Assembly: GCF_010669305.1 (NCBI RefSeq)
Contig: NZ_CP048649.1
Coordinates: forward strand, 1,178,001-1,242,000
Direction of reading: 5' to 3'
DNA length: 64,000 nt
From: Aminipila butyrica
GTDB taxonomy: Bacteria > Bacillota > Clostridia > Peptostreptococcales > Anaerovoracaceae
Made by a program: the position numbers and the translations under genes. Positions 25,119 through 33,531 of this stretch are shown here, one piece after another (position 1 is the first letter of the stretch; the number at the start of each line of letters is the position of its first letter). Below the pieces are notes generated by a model. The model did not search any database, was not told the origin of the DNA, and saw nothing but the letters and a program-made list of their open reading frames with translations.

Positions 25119-26102
25119 ATGGATATGCTGACAAGAGCGAGAAGACTGAGATTGGACGAAAGAGTGCGGAATATGACCAGGGAGACCAGGCTTTCCAAGG
25201 ATTCCTTAATTTATCCTATCTTTGTGGAAGAGGGAAAGGATATCCGTACAGATATCGTGACCATGCCGGGGCAGAAGCGGTACAGCATCGACACCATGGG
25301 AGAAGAACTGGAAGCTGTATCTAAGGCTGGCGTCAAAAATATCATGTTCTTTGGTGCACCTGCTCATAAGGATGAATGTGGAAGCGGGGCCTACCATGAC
25401 CACGGCATCATTCAGGAGGCCCTGCGGGCGGCTAAAAAGGATTTTCCGCAATTATACTATATCGGGGACGTATGTATGTGCGAATACACGTCTCACGGCC
25501 ACTGCGGCATTCTCAAAGGCGACACGGTAGACAATGACAAGACCCTGCCTTTGCTGGCCAAGACTGCGGTGTCTCAGGTGAAGGCAGGCGCGGATATGGT
25601 GGCCCCTTCCGACATGATGGACGGACGAGTGCTGGCCATCCGGGAAGCCTTAGATGAAGCAGGTTGTGAGGATATTCCGATTATGTCCTATGCGGCCAAG
25701 TACGCATCTGCTTTTTACGGACCATTCCGGGAGGCAGCTGGCTCTGACAATTTCAAGGGTAATCGCAAGACCTACCAGATGGACTATCACAACAGAAGAG
25801 AAGCGCTGAAAGAAGTGTTTTTAGATTTGGAAGAAGGGGCTGACATCATTATGGTTAAGCCGGCCCTGTCCTATTTAGATATTATCCGAGAAATTCGAGA
25901 TCACATCGATGTTCCGGTAGCCGCCTACAGTGTCAGCGGCGAATATGCCATGATCAAGGCAGCAGCCATGGCAGGCATGGTGGAGGAGGACGCCATCGTG
26001 GCAGAGACCACCACCAGCATTTTTAGAGCGGGAGCGGACATGCTGATTACTTATTTTGCGAAAGAAGTGGCACAGATGATTCAGAGCGGTCGGATTGGTT
26101 AG
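25119..26102 (+). CDS. hemB: Porphobilinogen synthase (ALA dehydratase)
   Basis: 327 residues. Condenses two aminolevulinate molecules. The zinc-type cysteine cluster is seen in DVCMCEYTSHGHCG, the Schiff-base lysines in SYAAKYASAFYGPFREA and IMVKPALSYLD. Followed 38 bases later by hemL. With HemA, HemC and HemD encoded 7-12 kb further on, it completes the route to uroporphyrinogen III. Confidence 0.97.
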   Translation: MDMLTRARRLRLDERVRNMTRETRLSKDSLIYPIFVEEGKDIRTDIVTMPGQKRYSIDTMGEELEAVSKAGVKNIMFFGAPAHKDECGSGAYHDHGIIQEALRAAKKDFPQLYYIGDVCMCEYTSHGHCGILKGDTVDNDKTLPLLAKTAVSQVKAGADMVAPSDMMDGRVLAIREALDEAGCEDIPIMSYAAKYASAFYGPFREAAGSDNFKGNRKTYQMDYHNRREALKEVFLDLEEGADIIMVKPALSYLDIIREIRDHIDVPVAAYSVSGEYAMIKAAAMAGMVEEDAIVAETTTSIFRAGADMLITYFAKEVAQMIQSGRIG

Positions 26103-26140
26103 GCTAAGCCGGACTTAGAATATACAGGGAGGAAATGCAG

Positions 26141-27436
26141 ATGTTGAAGAGAAAGACAGATCGATCACAAGCCTTGTTTGAAGAGGCGAGAACTTATATA
26201 CCGGGAGGGGTTAACAGCCCGGCTAGAGCCTTTCAGGCTGTCGGAACGCACCCTCGGTTTATTGAAAGAGCTGACGCCCAATTCATCTACGATGTGGACG
26301 GTAATTCCTATATCGACTACATTGGTTCCTGGGGGCCAATGATTCTGGGCAACAATCATCCCGATGTGTTGAAAACCGTCCAGGATACCATTGTAAACGG
26401 ATTGAGCTTCGGAGCAGCTACCGAGCGGGAAGTCACGATGGCTAAGTTAGTCTGCCAAATGAGCCCTTGCTTTGATATGGTCCGCATGGTTAATTCTGGG
26501 ACGGAAGCCACCATGTCAGCTCTGCGGGCAGCCAGAGGGTATACCGGAAAAAGTAAAATCATTAAATTTGAAGGCTGTTACCACGGTCACAGTGACGGGC
26601 TGCTGGTAAAGGCCGGATCTGCACTGATTGCAGAGGGAGGAACGCCAGATAGTGCTGGTGTTACAGCAAATTGTGCAAAGGACACCTTAACCGCCAGATA
26701 TAATGACCTGGACAGCGTAGAAAAACTGTTTGAAGATTATAAAGGCGATATTGCTGCGGTTATCGTTGAACCCGTCGCAGCCAACATGGGAGTTGTACTG
26801 CCTCAGAACGGTTTCTTAGAGGGCTTGCGGGCTATCTGCGACCAGCATCAGGCTGTGCTGATTTTCGATGAGGTTATCACTGGATTTCGGCTGGCTCCGG
26901 GGGGAGCTCAGGAACTCTATGGGGTCATTCCAGACATGGCTGCCTTTGGTAAGATTATCGGTGGAGGCATGCCGGTAGGGGCCTATGGCGGACGGCGGGA
27001 AATCATGGAATGTGTAGCGCCGGTGGGCAAGGTTTACCAGGCGGGAACTCTCAGCGGAAATCCAGTTGCCATGGCAGCAGGCATCGCCCAGCTGACGCGC
27101 TTGAAGGAGGATCCGACAGTATATCAGCACATTAATGCCTTAGGAGATCTGCTGTATGGTGGATTGATTGACATTATCGAGACTGCCAAGGCAGAATGCA
27201 CGGTCAATCATGTGGGTTCTCTGGGGACCCTGTTCTTTACGGGCGGTCCTGTAACGGATTATGATTCTGCTAAAAAGTCTAACTTAAAGGGCTATGCCGA
27301 TTATTTCCTGCACATGCTGGATGGGGGCCATTACTTTGCACCGGCCCAATTTGAAGCGATGTTTATCTCCTATGCCCATACAGAGGCAGATATCAAGAGT
27401 ACATTGGAGGAAGCTGCGCGATTTTTCGGCGTATAG
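26141..27436 (+). CDS. hemL: Glutamate-1-semialdehyde 2,1-aminomutase
   Basis: 431 residues, PLP enzyme making aminolevulinate in the C5 route. The PLP lysine is in AAFGKIIGGGMPVGAYGG; YIPGGVNSPARAF and FEGCYHGHSDGLLVKAGS are family marks. I prefer ATG 26141: the ATG six bases earlier stands only two bases from the ribosome site GGAGG. Transcribed after hemB. Confidence 0.96.
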   Translation: MLKRKTDRSQALFEEARTYIPGGVNSPARAFQAVGTHPRFIERADAQFIYDVDGNSYIDYIGSWGPMILGNNHPDVLKTVQDTIVNGLSFGAATEREVTMAKLVCQMSPCFDMVRMVNSGTEATMSALRAARGYTGKSKIIKFEGCYHGHSDGLLVKAGSALIAEGGTPDSAGVTANCAKDTLTARYNDLDSVEKLFEDYKGDIAAVIVEPVAANMGVVLPQNGFLEGLRAICDQHQAVLIFDEVITGFRLAPGGAQELYGVIPDMAAFGKIIGGGMPVGAYGGRREIMECVAPVGKVYQAGTLSGNPVAMAAGIAQLTRLKEDPTVYQHINALGDLLYGGLIDIIETAKAECTVNHVGSLGTLFFTGGPVTDYDSAKKSNLKGYADYFLHMLDGGHYFAPAQFEAMFISYAHTEADIKSTLEEAARFFGV

Positions 27437-27476
27437 GGGATCGGTAAGGTTTTGTAATTTGTATGGAGGTGATAAA

Positions 27477-27752
27477 ATGAAACAATGTATGGATTCGGAA
27501 AATTTACACCGCAGATTAAAAAAAATAATTGGACAAATACAAGCCATCGACCGCATGGTTGATGAGGATGTTCCCTGTGAAGATATTCTTTCTCAGGTCA
27601 ATGCCGCAAAATCTGCATTGCACAAGGCCGGTCAACTTATTTTAGAGGGGCACATCAAACATTGCGTGCGGGATGGTATTGAACATGGCGATGCGGATAA
27701 AACAATCGAAGGCTTTACCAAAGCAGTAGAGCGTTTTGCGAACATCATATAA
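27477..27752 (+). CDS. csoR: CsoR-type metal-sensing repressor
   Basis: 91 residues, an all-helical CsoR/RcnR (DUF156) protein. The Cu(I) ligand pattern Cys34, His59, Cys63 (VPCEDIL and EGHIKHC) has the same spacing as in CsoR, so copper is the likeliest signal. Bound metal releases it from DNA. It has its own terminator, and the next gene is a metal P-type ATPase with a CsoR-like operator at its promoter. Confidence 0.88.
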   Translation: MKQCMDSENLHRRLKKIIGQIQAIDRMVDEDVPCEDILSQVNAAKSALHKAGQLILEGHIKHCVRDGIEHGDADKTIEGFTKAVERFANII

Positions 27753-27758
27753 CGGATT

Positions 27759-27790
27759 AAAACAGTCATTTTGCAGTGACTGTTTTTTAT
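27759..27790 (+). terminator. Terminator after csoR
   Basis: AAAACAGTCA (27759-27768) and TGACTGTTTT (27777-27786) form a perfect stem ending in TTTTATTTT. Confidence 0.85.
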
Positions 27791-27799
27791 TTTACGTCC

Positions 27800-27828
27800 T
27801 TGACAACCCATACCCCTATACGTATAAT
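27800..27828 (+). promoter_or_regulatory. Promoter of the metal-efflux ATPase gene
   Basis: Consensus TTGACA (27800-27805), 17 bases, TATAAT (27823-27828). The spacer contains ATACCCC, a half site of the operator just downstream, so repressor could cover the whole promoter. Confidence 0.8.
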
Positions 27829-27834
27829 GTACAC

Positions 27835-27850
27835 ATACCCCCATGGGTAT
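27835..27850. promoter_or_regulatory. Likely CsoR operator
   Basis: ATACCCCCATGGGTAT is an inverted repeat with ATACCC/GGGTAT arms around a C-rich centre, the pattern of CsoR-family operators. It lies at the expected RNA start, right before the ATPase gene. Confidence 0.65.
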
Positions 27851-27864
27851 AAAGGAGGCCTTAT

Positions 27865-29748
27865 ATGTATGCAATTACAAACAAAGTCGAGCATTTAATG
27901 GAGCTTGGCGGTACAAAAAAAGAGGTGGTACTGCTGGTAATCTCTGGTATTGCTCTGTTTATCAGTATTTTTGATTTGCTGCCACTTCCGTTTAATGCAG
28001 CCTGGATTGCTATTGTATTCTGTGGCATACCAATCATTTTAGAAGCAATCATCGGACTTGTCACGGACTTCGATATCAAAGCAGATGTGCTTGTTTCCTT
28101 GGCATTAATTGCGGCGGTTTACATCGGGGAGGATTTTGCCGCAGGAGAAGTTGCCTTTATTATGCAGGTTGGTGCACTATTAGAAGATTTGACAGTGGCA
28201 AAAGCGAGAGCCGGAATTGAAAAACTGGTTCATCTTACCCCCCAGACCGCACGAGTCATAACCAATGGAATCGAGCAGATTGTTCCTGCTGAGCAAGTTC
28301 AGATTGATGATCTACTTCGTGTGTTGGCTGGTGAAACCATTCCGGTAGATGGGGTTATTGTCTCTGGACAAACCTCTGTGAATCAAGCGGTTATGACTGG
28401 CGAATCTCTGCCTGTTGATAAAACAGTGGGGGATGACGTTTTAAGCGGAACCGTCAACCAATTTGGTGCATTTGAAATGAAAGCGGCCAGAGCCTGCGAA
28501 AACAGTTCCATTCAGCGCATGATTAAATTGGTTCAGTCTGTGGATGCAGGAAAAGCGAAAATCGTCGGCATTGCAGATCGATGGGCCACTTGGATTGTAG
28601 TGATTGCCCTTGGGGCAGCCGCCCTCACCTGGTTCCTTTCCGGTGAGATAATCCGTGCGGTTACCATTCTGGTTGTATTTTGTCCGTGTGCGTTAGTGCT
28701 TGCTACTCCGACAGCTATTATGGCGGCCATTGGCAATGCCACAACACATGGATTTCTCGTCCGAGAGGGGGATGCCTTAGAGCGCCTTGCTAAGGTTAGC
28801 AAGCTGGCATTCGATAAAACCGGAACGCTGACGTATGGCAAGCTGAATGTGATAGAAGTAAAAAGTATTTTACCGCAGTTTTCGGAAAAGGAGTTTTACA
28901 CCCTTGCAGCTGCTGCGGAGCAATTGTCGGAGCATCCGCTGGGGAAGGCAATCGTTCGCTGCCACAAGAAAGAGATTGGGACGGCGCTTTCTCCTGCACA
29001 GCAATTTCAAATGATACCGGGAGAGGGCATATCTGTTGTGGTTCACGACAATAGAATCCTTGCAGGAAATGCTCGAATGCTTGCTCAAAATGGTGTGACA
29101 CTTTCTGATGACGTTGAAAAGAAAGCCGAGCAACACTTTTTACAAGGGCATACCGTTATTTACATCACCATTGACCGGGTTCTTGCAGGCTTTATTGTTT
29201 TATCGGATACCATCCGAGCGGAAGGCGTTCAACTGATTGAACAGTTGCAGGCGATGGATGTACGGCCAGTATTGCTGACAGGAGATAATGAAAACACATC
29301 GGCAACCATTGCCAATGAACTAGGCATTCATGAAGTTCACGCAAACTGTTTGCCGGAAGACAAATTAAAATGGATTGGCATTTACCAGGGTAAGGGAGAA
29401 GCCATTTGTATGATTGGTGACGGTGTCAATGATGCGCCGGCTTTGAAAAAAGCAACTGTCGGCATTGCCATGGGTGGTGTCGGCAGCGATATTGCCGTTG
29501 ATGCCGCAGATATTGTCCTGGTTGATGATGAAGTAAAAGAGTTGCCGCACCTATTAGCTTTATCTAGGCGTATGATGACGACGATTAGATATAATTTGGC
29601 TTTTTCGCTGGGACTTAACTTTCTTGCTATTGCTTTAGCTATTCCAGGCATCCTAAATCCCGTAATAGGGGCTTTGGTACATAATGCAGGCTCTATAATC
29701 GTCATTGTAAATTCAGCATTGCTGTTAAAATGGAGGAAAAGAAAATGA
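27865..29748 (+). CDS. Heavy-metal translocating P1B-type ATPase
   Basis: 627 residues. Key motifs are TGES at about 178, the membrane metal site CPC at 273-275, phosphorylated Asp near 317 in DKTGTLT, SEHPLG near 354 and GDGVNDAPAL. It lacks an N-terminal heavy-metal-associated domain, so it is shorter than most CopA proteins. The last helices read LVHNAGSIIVIVNSALLL, not the MxxSS pattern of copper pumps or the DxG of zinc/cadmium pumps. Metal specificity is therefore uncertain, although the neighbouring repressor has copper ligands. Exports metal from the cytoplasm. Stop overlaps the next gene by four bases. Confidence 0.88.
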   Translation: MYAITNKVEHLMELGGTKKEVVLLVISGIALFISIFDLLPLPFNAAWIAIVFCGIPIILEAIIGLVTDFDIKADVLVSLALIAAVYIGEDFAAGEVAFIMQVGALLEDLTVAKARAGIEKLVHLTPQTARVITNGIEQIVPAEQVQIDDLLRVLAGETIPVDGVIVSGQTSVNQAVMTGESLPVDKTVGDDVLSGTVNQFGAFEMKAARACENSSIQRMIKLVQSVDAGKAKIVGIADRWATWIVVIALGAAALTWFLSGEIIRAVTILVVFCPCALVLATPTAIMAAIGNATTHGFLVREGDALERLAKVSKLAFDKTGTLTYGKLNVIEVKSILPQFSEKEFYTLAAAAEQLSEHPLGKAIVRCHKKEIGTALSPAQQFQMIPGEGISVVVHDNRILAGNARMLAQNGVTLSDDVEKKAEQHFLQGHTVIYITIDRVLAGFIVLSDTIRAEGVQLIEQLQAMDVRPVLLTGDNENTSATIANELGIHEVHANCLPEDKLKWIGIYQGKGEAICMIGDGVNDAPALKKATVGIAMGGVGSDIAVDAADIVLVDDEVKELPHLLALSRRMMTTIRYNLAFSLGLNFLAIALAIPGILNPVIGALVHNAGSIIVIVNSALLLKWRKRK

Positions 29749-29912
29749 TTTTTAATATTATCGGATTAATTATAGGCATAATGATTCTAGGCGCAGGTAT
29801 TTATTATTTTATCAAAGAGAAGAATGACCAAGAATCTAGAAAAATTTATTTGATCACCTCGGGGGTCGGTGCAGCAGTCCTTCTGGGGTTCTTATTAAAA
29901 ATGGTCGTTTAA
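29745..29912 (+). CDS. Small two-helix membrane protein with the metal pump
   Basis: 55 residues starting at ATG 29745, overlapping the ATPase stop (ATGA), with GGAGG upstream inside that gene. Two hydrophobic segments, IIGLIIGIMILGAGIYYFI and LITSGVGAAVLLGFLL, flank a charged loop KEKNDQESRK. No known family is recognised. Tight coupling suggests a pump accessory subunit, which is inference. Confidence 0.7.
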   Translation: MIFNIIGLIIGIMILGAGIYYFIKEKNDQESRKIYLITSGVGAAVLLGFLLKMVV

Positions 29913-30005
29913 GCTATAATATGCAAGTTTATTCATACCCATATGCAGCAGCTGAAAGAGGAACCGATTTCTTTGGCTTAGGCATGTGAGAAGGCTGAAT
30001 ACATT

Positions 30006-30032
30006 TAGGGGGTTGTCCGACCCCCTATTTTA
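30006..30032 (+). terminator. Terminator of the metal-efflux unit
   Basis: AGGGGGT (30007-30013) pairs with ACCCCCT (30020-30026), followed by ATTTTAA. Confidence 0.75.
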
Positions 30033-30042
30033 ATGGTACAAT
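30013..30042 (+). promoter_or_regulatory. Possible promoter of the cobalamin riboswitch operon
   Basis: TTGTCC, 18 bases, TACAAT; the RNA would start near 30049, just before the riboswitch. The -35 match is weak and overlaps the terminator stem. Confidence 0.35.
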
Positions 30043-30062
30043 AGATTGAATAATTGATATAT

Positions 30063-30235
30063 CTATAGGTGCCCGGTGATTCCTGCCGGGAGAATAGGGA
30101 AGTTGGGTAAAAGCCCGCGCGGTCACGCCGCTGTGATGGACGAGTTGTACTTAAATAAAGCCACTATGTAAAAATGGGAAGGGAAGTGCAATGTAGACGC
30201 CAGAGTCAGAAGACCTGCCTAGGATATGGGATCTG
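30063..30235 (+). promoter_or_regulatory. Cobalamin riboswitch
   Basis: The region carries the conserved B12-box series: GGTGCCCGG, CCGGGAGAATAGGGAAG, GGTAAAAGCCCGCGCGGTCA followed by CGCCGCTGTGATG, a CCACTATG element, GGGAAGGGAAGTGCAATGTA and AGTCAGAAGACCTGCC. Adenosylcobalamin binding normally turns expression off. Downstream are two candidate switching stems, ATTACACT/AGTGTAAT (30262-30296) and the terminator at 30325-30358. It controls cbiK, cbiL and, if co-transcribed, hemA through cobA-hemD. It fills most of the 464-base gap after the small membrane gene. Confidence 0.93.
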
Positions 30236-30324
30236 CTCATTTTTTGTGGAATGAGGCAGAAATTACACTTTTTTACGGAAGATGAATGAGTGTAATAGGG
30301 GGATTTTTTTGTGCTCCCATATTA

Positions 30325-30358
30325 CGCTGTTCTGCTTTTCCAGAACGGCTATTTTTTT
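30325..30358 (+). terminator. Terminator of the riboswitch expression platform
   Basis: GCTGTTCTG (30326-30334) pairs with CAGAACGGC (30341-30349), followed by TATTTTTTT. It ends 18 bases before the cbiK start, the expected place for riboswitch-controlled termination. Confidence 0.8.
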
Positions 30359-30376
30359 GAGAGGAATTGAAAGTTA

Positions 30377-31201
30377 ATGAGTAAGAAAGAAGCATTATTA
30401 GTAGTAAGTTTTGGCACCAGTCACCAGGAGACCAGAGAGAAGACCATCGGCCAGATTGAGCGGGTTATAAGCAAGGCTTATCCCAACCGAGAGCTCAGAC
30501 GGGCCTTTACCAGCAGCATCATCATGCGGGTGCTGAAAAAGCGGGATCAGCTTCACGTGGATAACGTGACCGAAGCCCTGGAGCGGTTAGCTGCCGATGG
30601 CTTTACAGATGTGCTGATTCAGCCAACCCACATCATAAACGGGGATGAATACGAGAAAATGATGGGGCAAATTGAACCCTTTATCGAACAGTTTGAGACC
30701 ATCGCCGTTGGACGAGCGCTGCTGACTTCGTCAGAGGATTACGATCTGGTCTGTCGGGCTATCATGGCTGAGGTGCCAGAATTAGACGGAACCTCAGGGG
30801 GACAGCAGGCAGAAAATACGGCGCTGGTGCTGATGGGACATGGAACCGGGCATTTCTGTGACGCGGCTTATGCTGCGCTGGATTACCGTTTTAAATCGCT
30901 GGGCTACGGCAATGTATTTGTAGGCACGGTAGAAGGCTATCCCGATGTGGAGCGGGTGCTGGAGCTGGTACGGCTTTATGGGCCGCAGCAAGTAGTGCTC
31001 ATGCCGTTTATGGTGGTAGCAGGAGACCATGCCGTTAACGATATGGCTGGAGAAGAAGAAGATTCTTGGAAGATTATTTTTCAGCAGGCAGGGTATGACG
31101 TTTCCTGTATTCTACGGGGGATTGGTGAATTCCCAGGCATCCAACAACTCTATTTAGATCATGCTTCAACTTGTGAGCCATTAGGACAAGAGATGGAGTA
31201 A
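30377..31201 (+). CDS. cbiK: Sirohydrochlorin cobaltochelatase
   Basis: 274 residues of the class II chelatase family. MSKKEALLVVSFGTSHQETR, QPTHIINGDEYEKM and LMGHGTGHFCDAAY, with metal-site His residues, are CbiK marks. It inserts Co2+ into sirohydrochlorin, which commits the pathway to anaerobic, early-cobalt corrin synthesis. First gene after the riboswitch. No signal peptide, so a cytoplasmic enzyme. A 226-base gap with no evident feature follows it. Confidence 0.94.
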   Translation: MSKKEALLVVSFGTSHQETREKTIGQIERVISKAYPNRELRRAFTSSIIMRVLKKRDQLHVDNVTEALERLAADGFTDVLIQPTHIINGDEYEKMMGQIEPFIEQFETIAVGRALLTSSEDYDLVCRAIMAEVPELDGTSGGQQAENTALVLMGHGTGHFCDAAYAALDYRFKSLGYGNVFVGTVEGYPDVERVLELVRLYGPQQVVLMPFMVVAGDHAVNDMAGEEEDSWKIIFQQAGYDVSCILRGIGEFPGIQQLYLDHASTCEPLGQEME

Positions 31202-31427
31202 AGGATAAAATCGTAGATTGTAAATGGACGATTGCTGTTGAAAAATGCAGGATTGGTCAGATTGTGTCGGAACTGGTTTTCAACACAGCCCTTTCATGGG
31301 CGGGCAAGAAAAACGCCTATATATTGCAAATCGAAAATAGACGATATATGTTGAAGTGTAGTGTAATGTGGCAGAAACAAAAGCATAAGATGCAGAAATA
31401 CAAATAAAGAGAAGACGGAGGAATGAG

Positions 31428-32123
31428 ATGGCAAAGTTATATGGATTAGGCGTAGGCCCTGGAGACCCAGAGCTGATGACTTTAAAAGCGGTGAGAATCA
31501 TCAGGGAGAGCGATATTGTGGCTATCCCTAAGTCCGGACAGAGTGTTAATGTGGCATATACGATCGCAAAGGGTGCTATAGCAGACCTGGATAAAAAAGA
31601 GATTGTGGAGCTGGATATGCCCATGACCAGAGACAAGGCCAAGCTAGCCGCCAGTCATGATGCCGCAGCAGAGCAGGTGAAGGCCTGGCTGGATGCCGGA
31701 AAGAATGTTGCCTTTTTGACACTGGGGGATCCTACCATCTATTCCACCTATACCTACGTGCACAACCGAGTGCGGGATGCCGGTTATGAGACAGAAATTG
31801 TTCCTGGTATTCCATCTTTCTGTGCTGTCTCTGCCCGGCTCAATGACAGCCTGACTGAGGCTGAGGAAGCACTCCACGTGATTCCGGCATCCTATGCGGG
31901 TACGGAAGAGGCCTTGCATATGACTGGCACCAAGGTACTCATGAAGAGTGGCAAATCCATCGGCAAGTTGAAAGAATATATCCGCACCATGGACAATCCC
32001 CCTTCGGTGAAGATGGTAGAACGCTGCGGTATGGAGGGGGAGCGGGTATTCCAGAATATCGACGAGATTGATGAGGAAGCGAGTTACTTCTCCGTGCTGA
32101 TTTTGCGGGACCAGAAGAATTGA
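31428..32123 (+). CDS. cbiL: Cobalt-precorrin-2 / precorrin-2 C20-methyltransferase
   Basis: 231 residues, tetrapyrrole methylase fold with LYGLGVGPGDPELMTLKA at the N-terminus, FLTLGDPTIYSTYTYV and EIVPGIPSFCAVSARL. It transfers methyl from S-adenosylmethionine to C20 of (cobalt-)precorrin-2. It acts right after CbiK. Only this and cbiJ represent the corrin-specific middle pathway here; cbiC, D, E, F, G, H, T and A are not in the window. Confidence 0.93.
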   Translation: MAKLYGLGVGPGDPELMTLKAVRIIRESDIVAIPKSGQSVNVAYTIAKGAIADLDKKEIVELDMPMTRDKAKLAASHDAAAEQVKAWLDAGKNVAFLTLGDPTIYSTYTYVHNRVRDAGYETEIVPGIPSFCAVSARLNDSLTEAEEALHVIPASYAGTEEALHMTGTKVLMKSGKSIGKLKEYIRTMDNPPSVKMVERCGMEGERVFQNIDEIDEEASYFSVLILRDQKN

Positions 32124-32171
32124 CCATGAAAGGTAGCGCGTGTAAACAGTTGAGTTTTGAAAGGCGAAATC

Positions 32172-33482
32172 ATGCACATTAGAATGGTAGGCATTGACCA
32201 CAGCAAAGCTTCTCTGGATTATAGGGAAGCCTTTTCTTTTACGAAGGCCGGAGCCAAAGAGGCGGTTCAGGAAATAAAGAAACGGTTTCATTTAAAGGGG
32301 TGTATTCTCCTTTCCACCTGTAACCGGACAGAGCTTTGGATTAGTCAGTGCGATAACGGCAAAGGGGCGGCAGTCCGTCCTTGGGAGATGCTCTGTCAGA
32401 TTAAGAAGATTGACGGAAGCCAATATGAAAAGTTTTTTGTGGAGCGGGAGGACCGCCAGGCAGTGGATCATCTGCTGCGGCTGGTTTGCGGCTTTGATTC
32501 AAAAATATTTGGCGAAGACCAGATTATCTCTCAGGTACGGGAAGCTTTACAAATGTCTAGAGCCTGTGGTTGCGGGAGTATGGCGCTGGAAAAGATTTTT
32601 CAGACAGCTTTGGCCGCAGGAAAGCGAGTAAAGACAGAAGTTCGGCTAAGTACGGTGAACCGTTCGGCAGCCAGCAACACGATAGCCATCCTGCGACAGC
32701 AGCTGGGGGACCTGAAAGGGGTGCCCTGTCTGATCATTGGAAACGGGCAGATGGGCAAGCTGGTAGCCAACTCGCTGGTGGGCTGCGGCGCTGCGGTTTC
32801 CATGACCTTGAGAAAAAAAATACACGGGCAGGATGAGCAGGAATCCATTGTGCCGGAAGGCTGTCAGATGGTGCCTTACGACCAGCGCATTCAGGCACTC
32901 CAGGGAAAACAGGTCATTATCAGTGCCACCTTGAGTCCCCATTATACCCTTATGTGGAGAGACGTGGATGACGTATTTCGGCATCCCTATAGGCTTGATT
33001 CAGAAGGGCAGAAGCGGGAAGCAGGCAGCCGAGAAGATTTACGTAATAAATATTATGTATTCGACTTGGCGGTGCCGCGAGATATTGACCCGGAGATTGC
33101 CAATCTGCCGTATGTGAAACTTTTTGACATTGATTCTATAAATGGCGGAGAGCTGGTGGAGGAGAAGTCGGAACAGATTCAGCTGGCTATGACGATTTTG
33201 CAGGACTATCAGGCGGAACTGGAGCAATGGTTTGAATTTCGCAGCTATGTGCCGAAGATTCGGGAAATTGTGGAGCTGGTATCCGAAGATGCGATGCAGC
33301 GGTTTGTCAGCAAGTCCGCGGAATCTCAGGAGGAAGACCTGGAAGCAGCGGCGGGACAGGCCATGAAGAAATCAACGGCCAAGCTGCTGTATGGCCTGCG
33401 AGACCAGCTGCCGCATGAACTGTGGGATCAGTGCTTGGAGGCTTTGCATCGATCAGCAGCCCGAGAGACTTTGAAGCATTGA
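32172..33482 (+). CDS. hemA: Glutamyl-tRNA reductase
   Basis: About 436 residues. Reduces glutamyl-tRNA to glutamate semialdehyde, the committed C5 step. The catalytic Cys lies in LLSTCNRTELW; FGEDQIISQVREAL, TVNRSAASNTIAIL and FDLAVPRDIDPEI are conserved, with a C-terminal dimerisation helix. ATG 32172 starts MHIRMVGIDHSKA; its ribosome site is weak (GAAAGGCG). Placed between cbiL and cbiJ-sirC, so precursor supply seems tied to corrin demand. Confidence 0.95.
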   Translation: MHIRMVGIDHSKASLDYREAFSFTKAGAKEAVQEIKKRFHLKGCILLSTCNRTELWISQCDNGKGAAVRPWEMLCQIKKIDGSQYEKFFVEREDRQAVDHLLRLVCGFDSKIFGEDQIISQVREALQMSRACGCGSMALEKIFQTALAAGKRVKTEVRLSTVNRSAASNTIAILRQQLGDLKGVPCLIIGNGQMGKLVANSLVGCGAAVSMTLRKKIHGQDEQESIVPEGCQMVPYDQRIQALQGKQVIISATLSPHYTLMWRDVDDVFRHPYRLDSEGQKREAGSREDLRNKYYVFDLAVPRDIDPEIANLPYVKLFDIDSINGGELVEEKSEQIQLAMTILQDYQAELEQWFEFRSYVPKIREIVELVSEDAMQRFVSKSAESQEEDLEAAAGQAMKKSTAKLLYGLRDQLPHELWDQCLEALHRSAARETLKH

Positions 33483-33531
33483 AGCCGTTGAAAGAGCTCG
33501 GACGAAGAGGAAAGAATAAAGGAGAGCTGCT

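Noticed and set aside
31202..31427. Second regulatory RNA between cbiK and cbiL
   Set aside because: Only loose repeats such as ATATAT appear; no B12-box, promoter or terminator could be supported.
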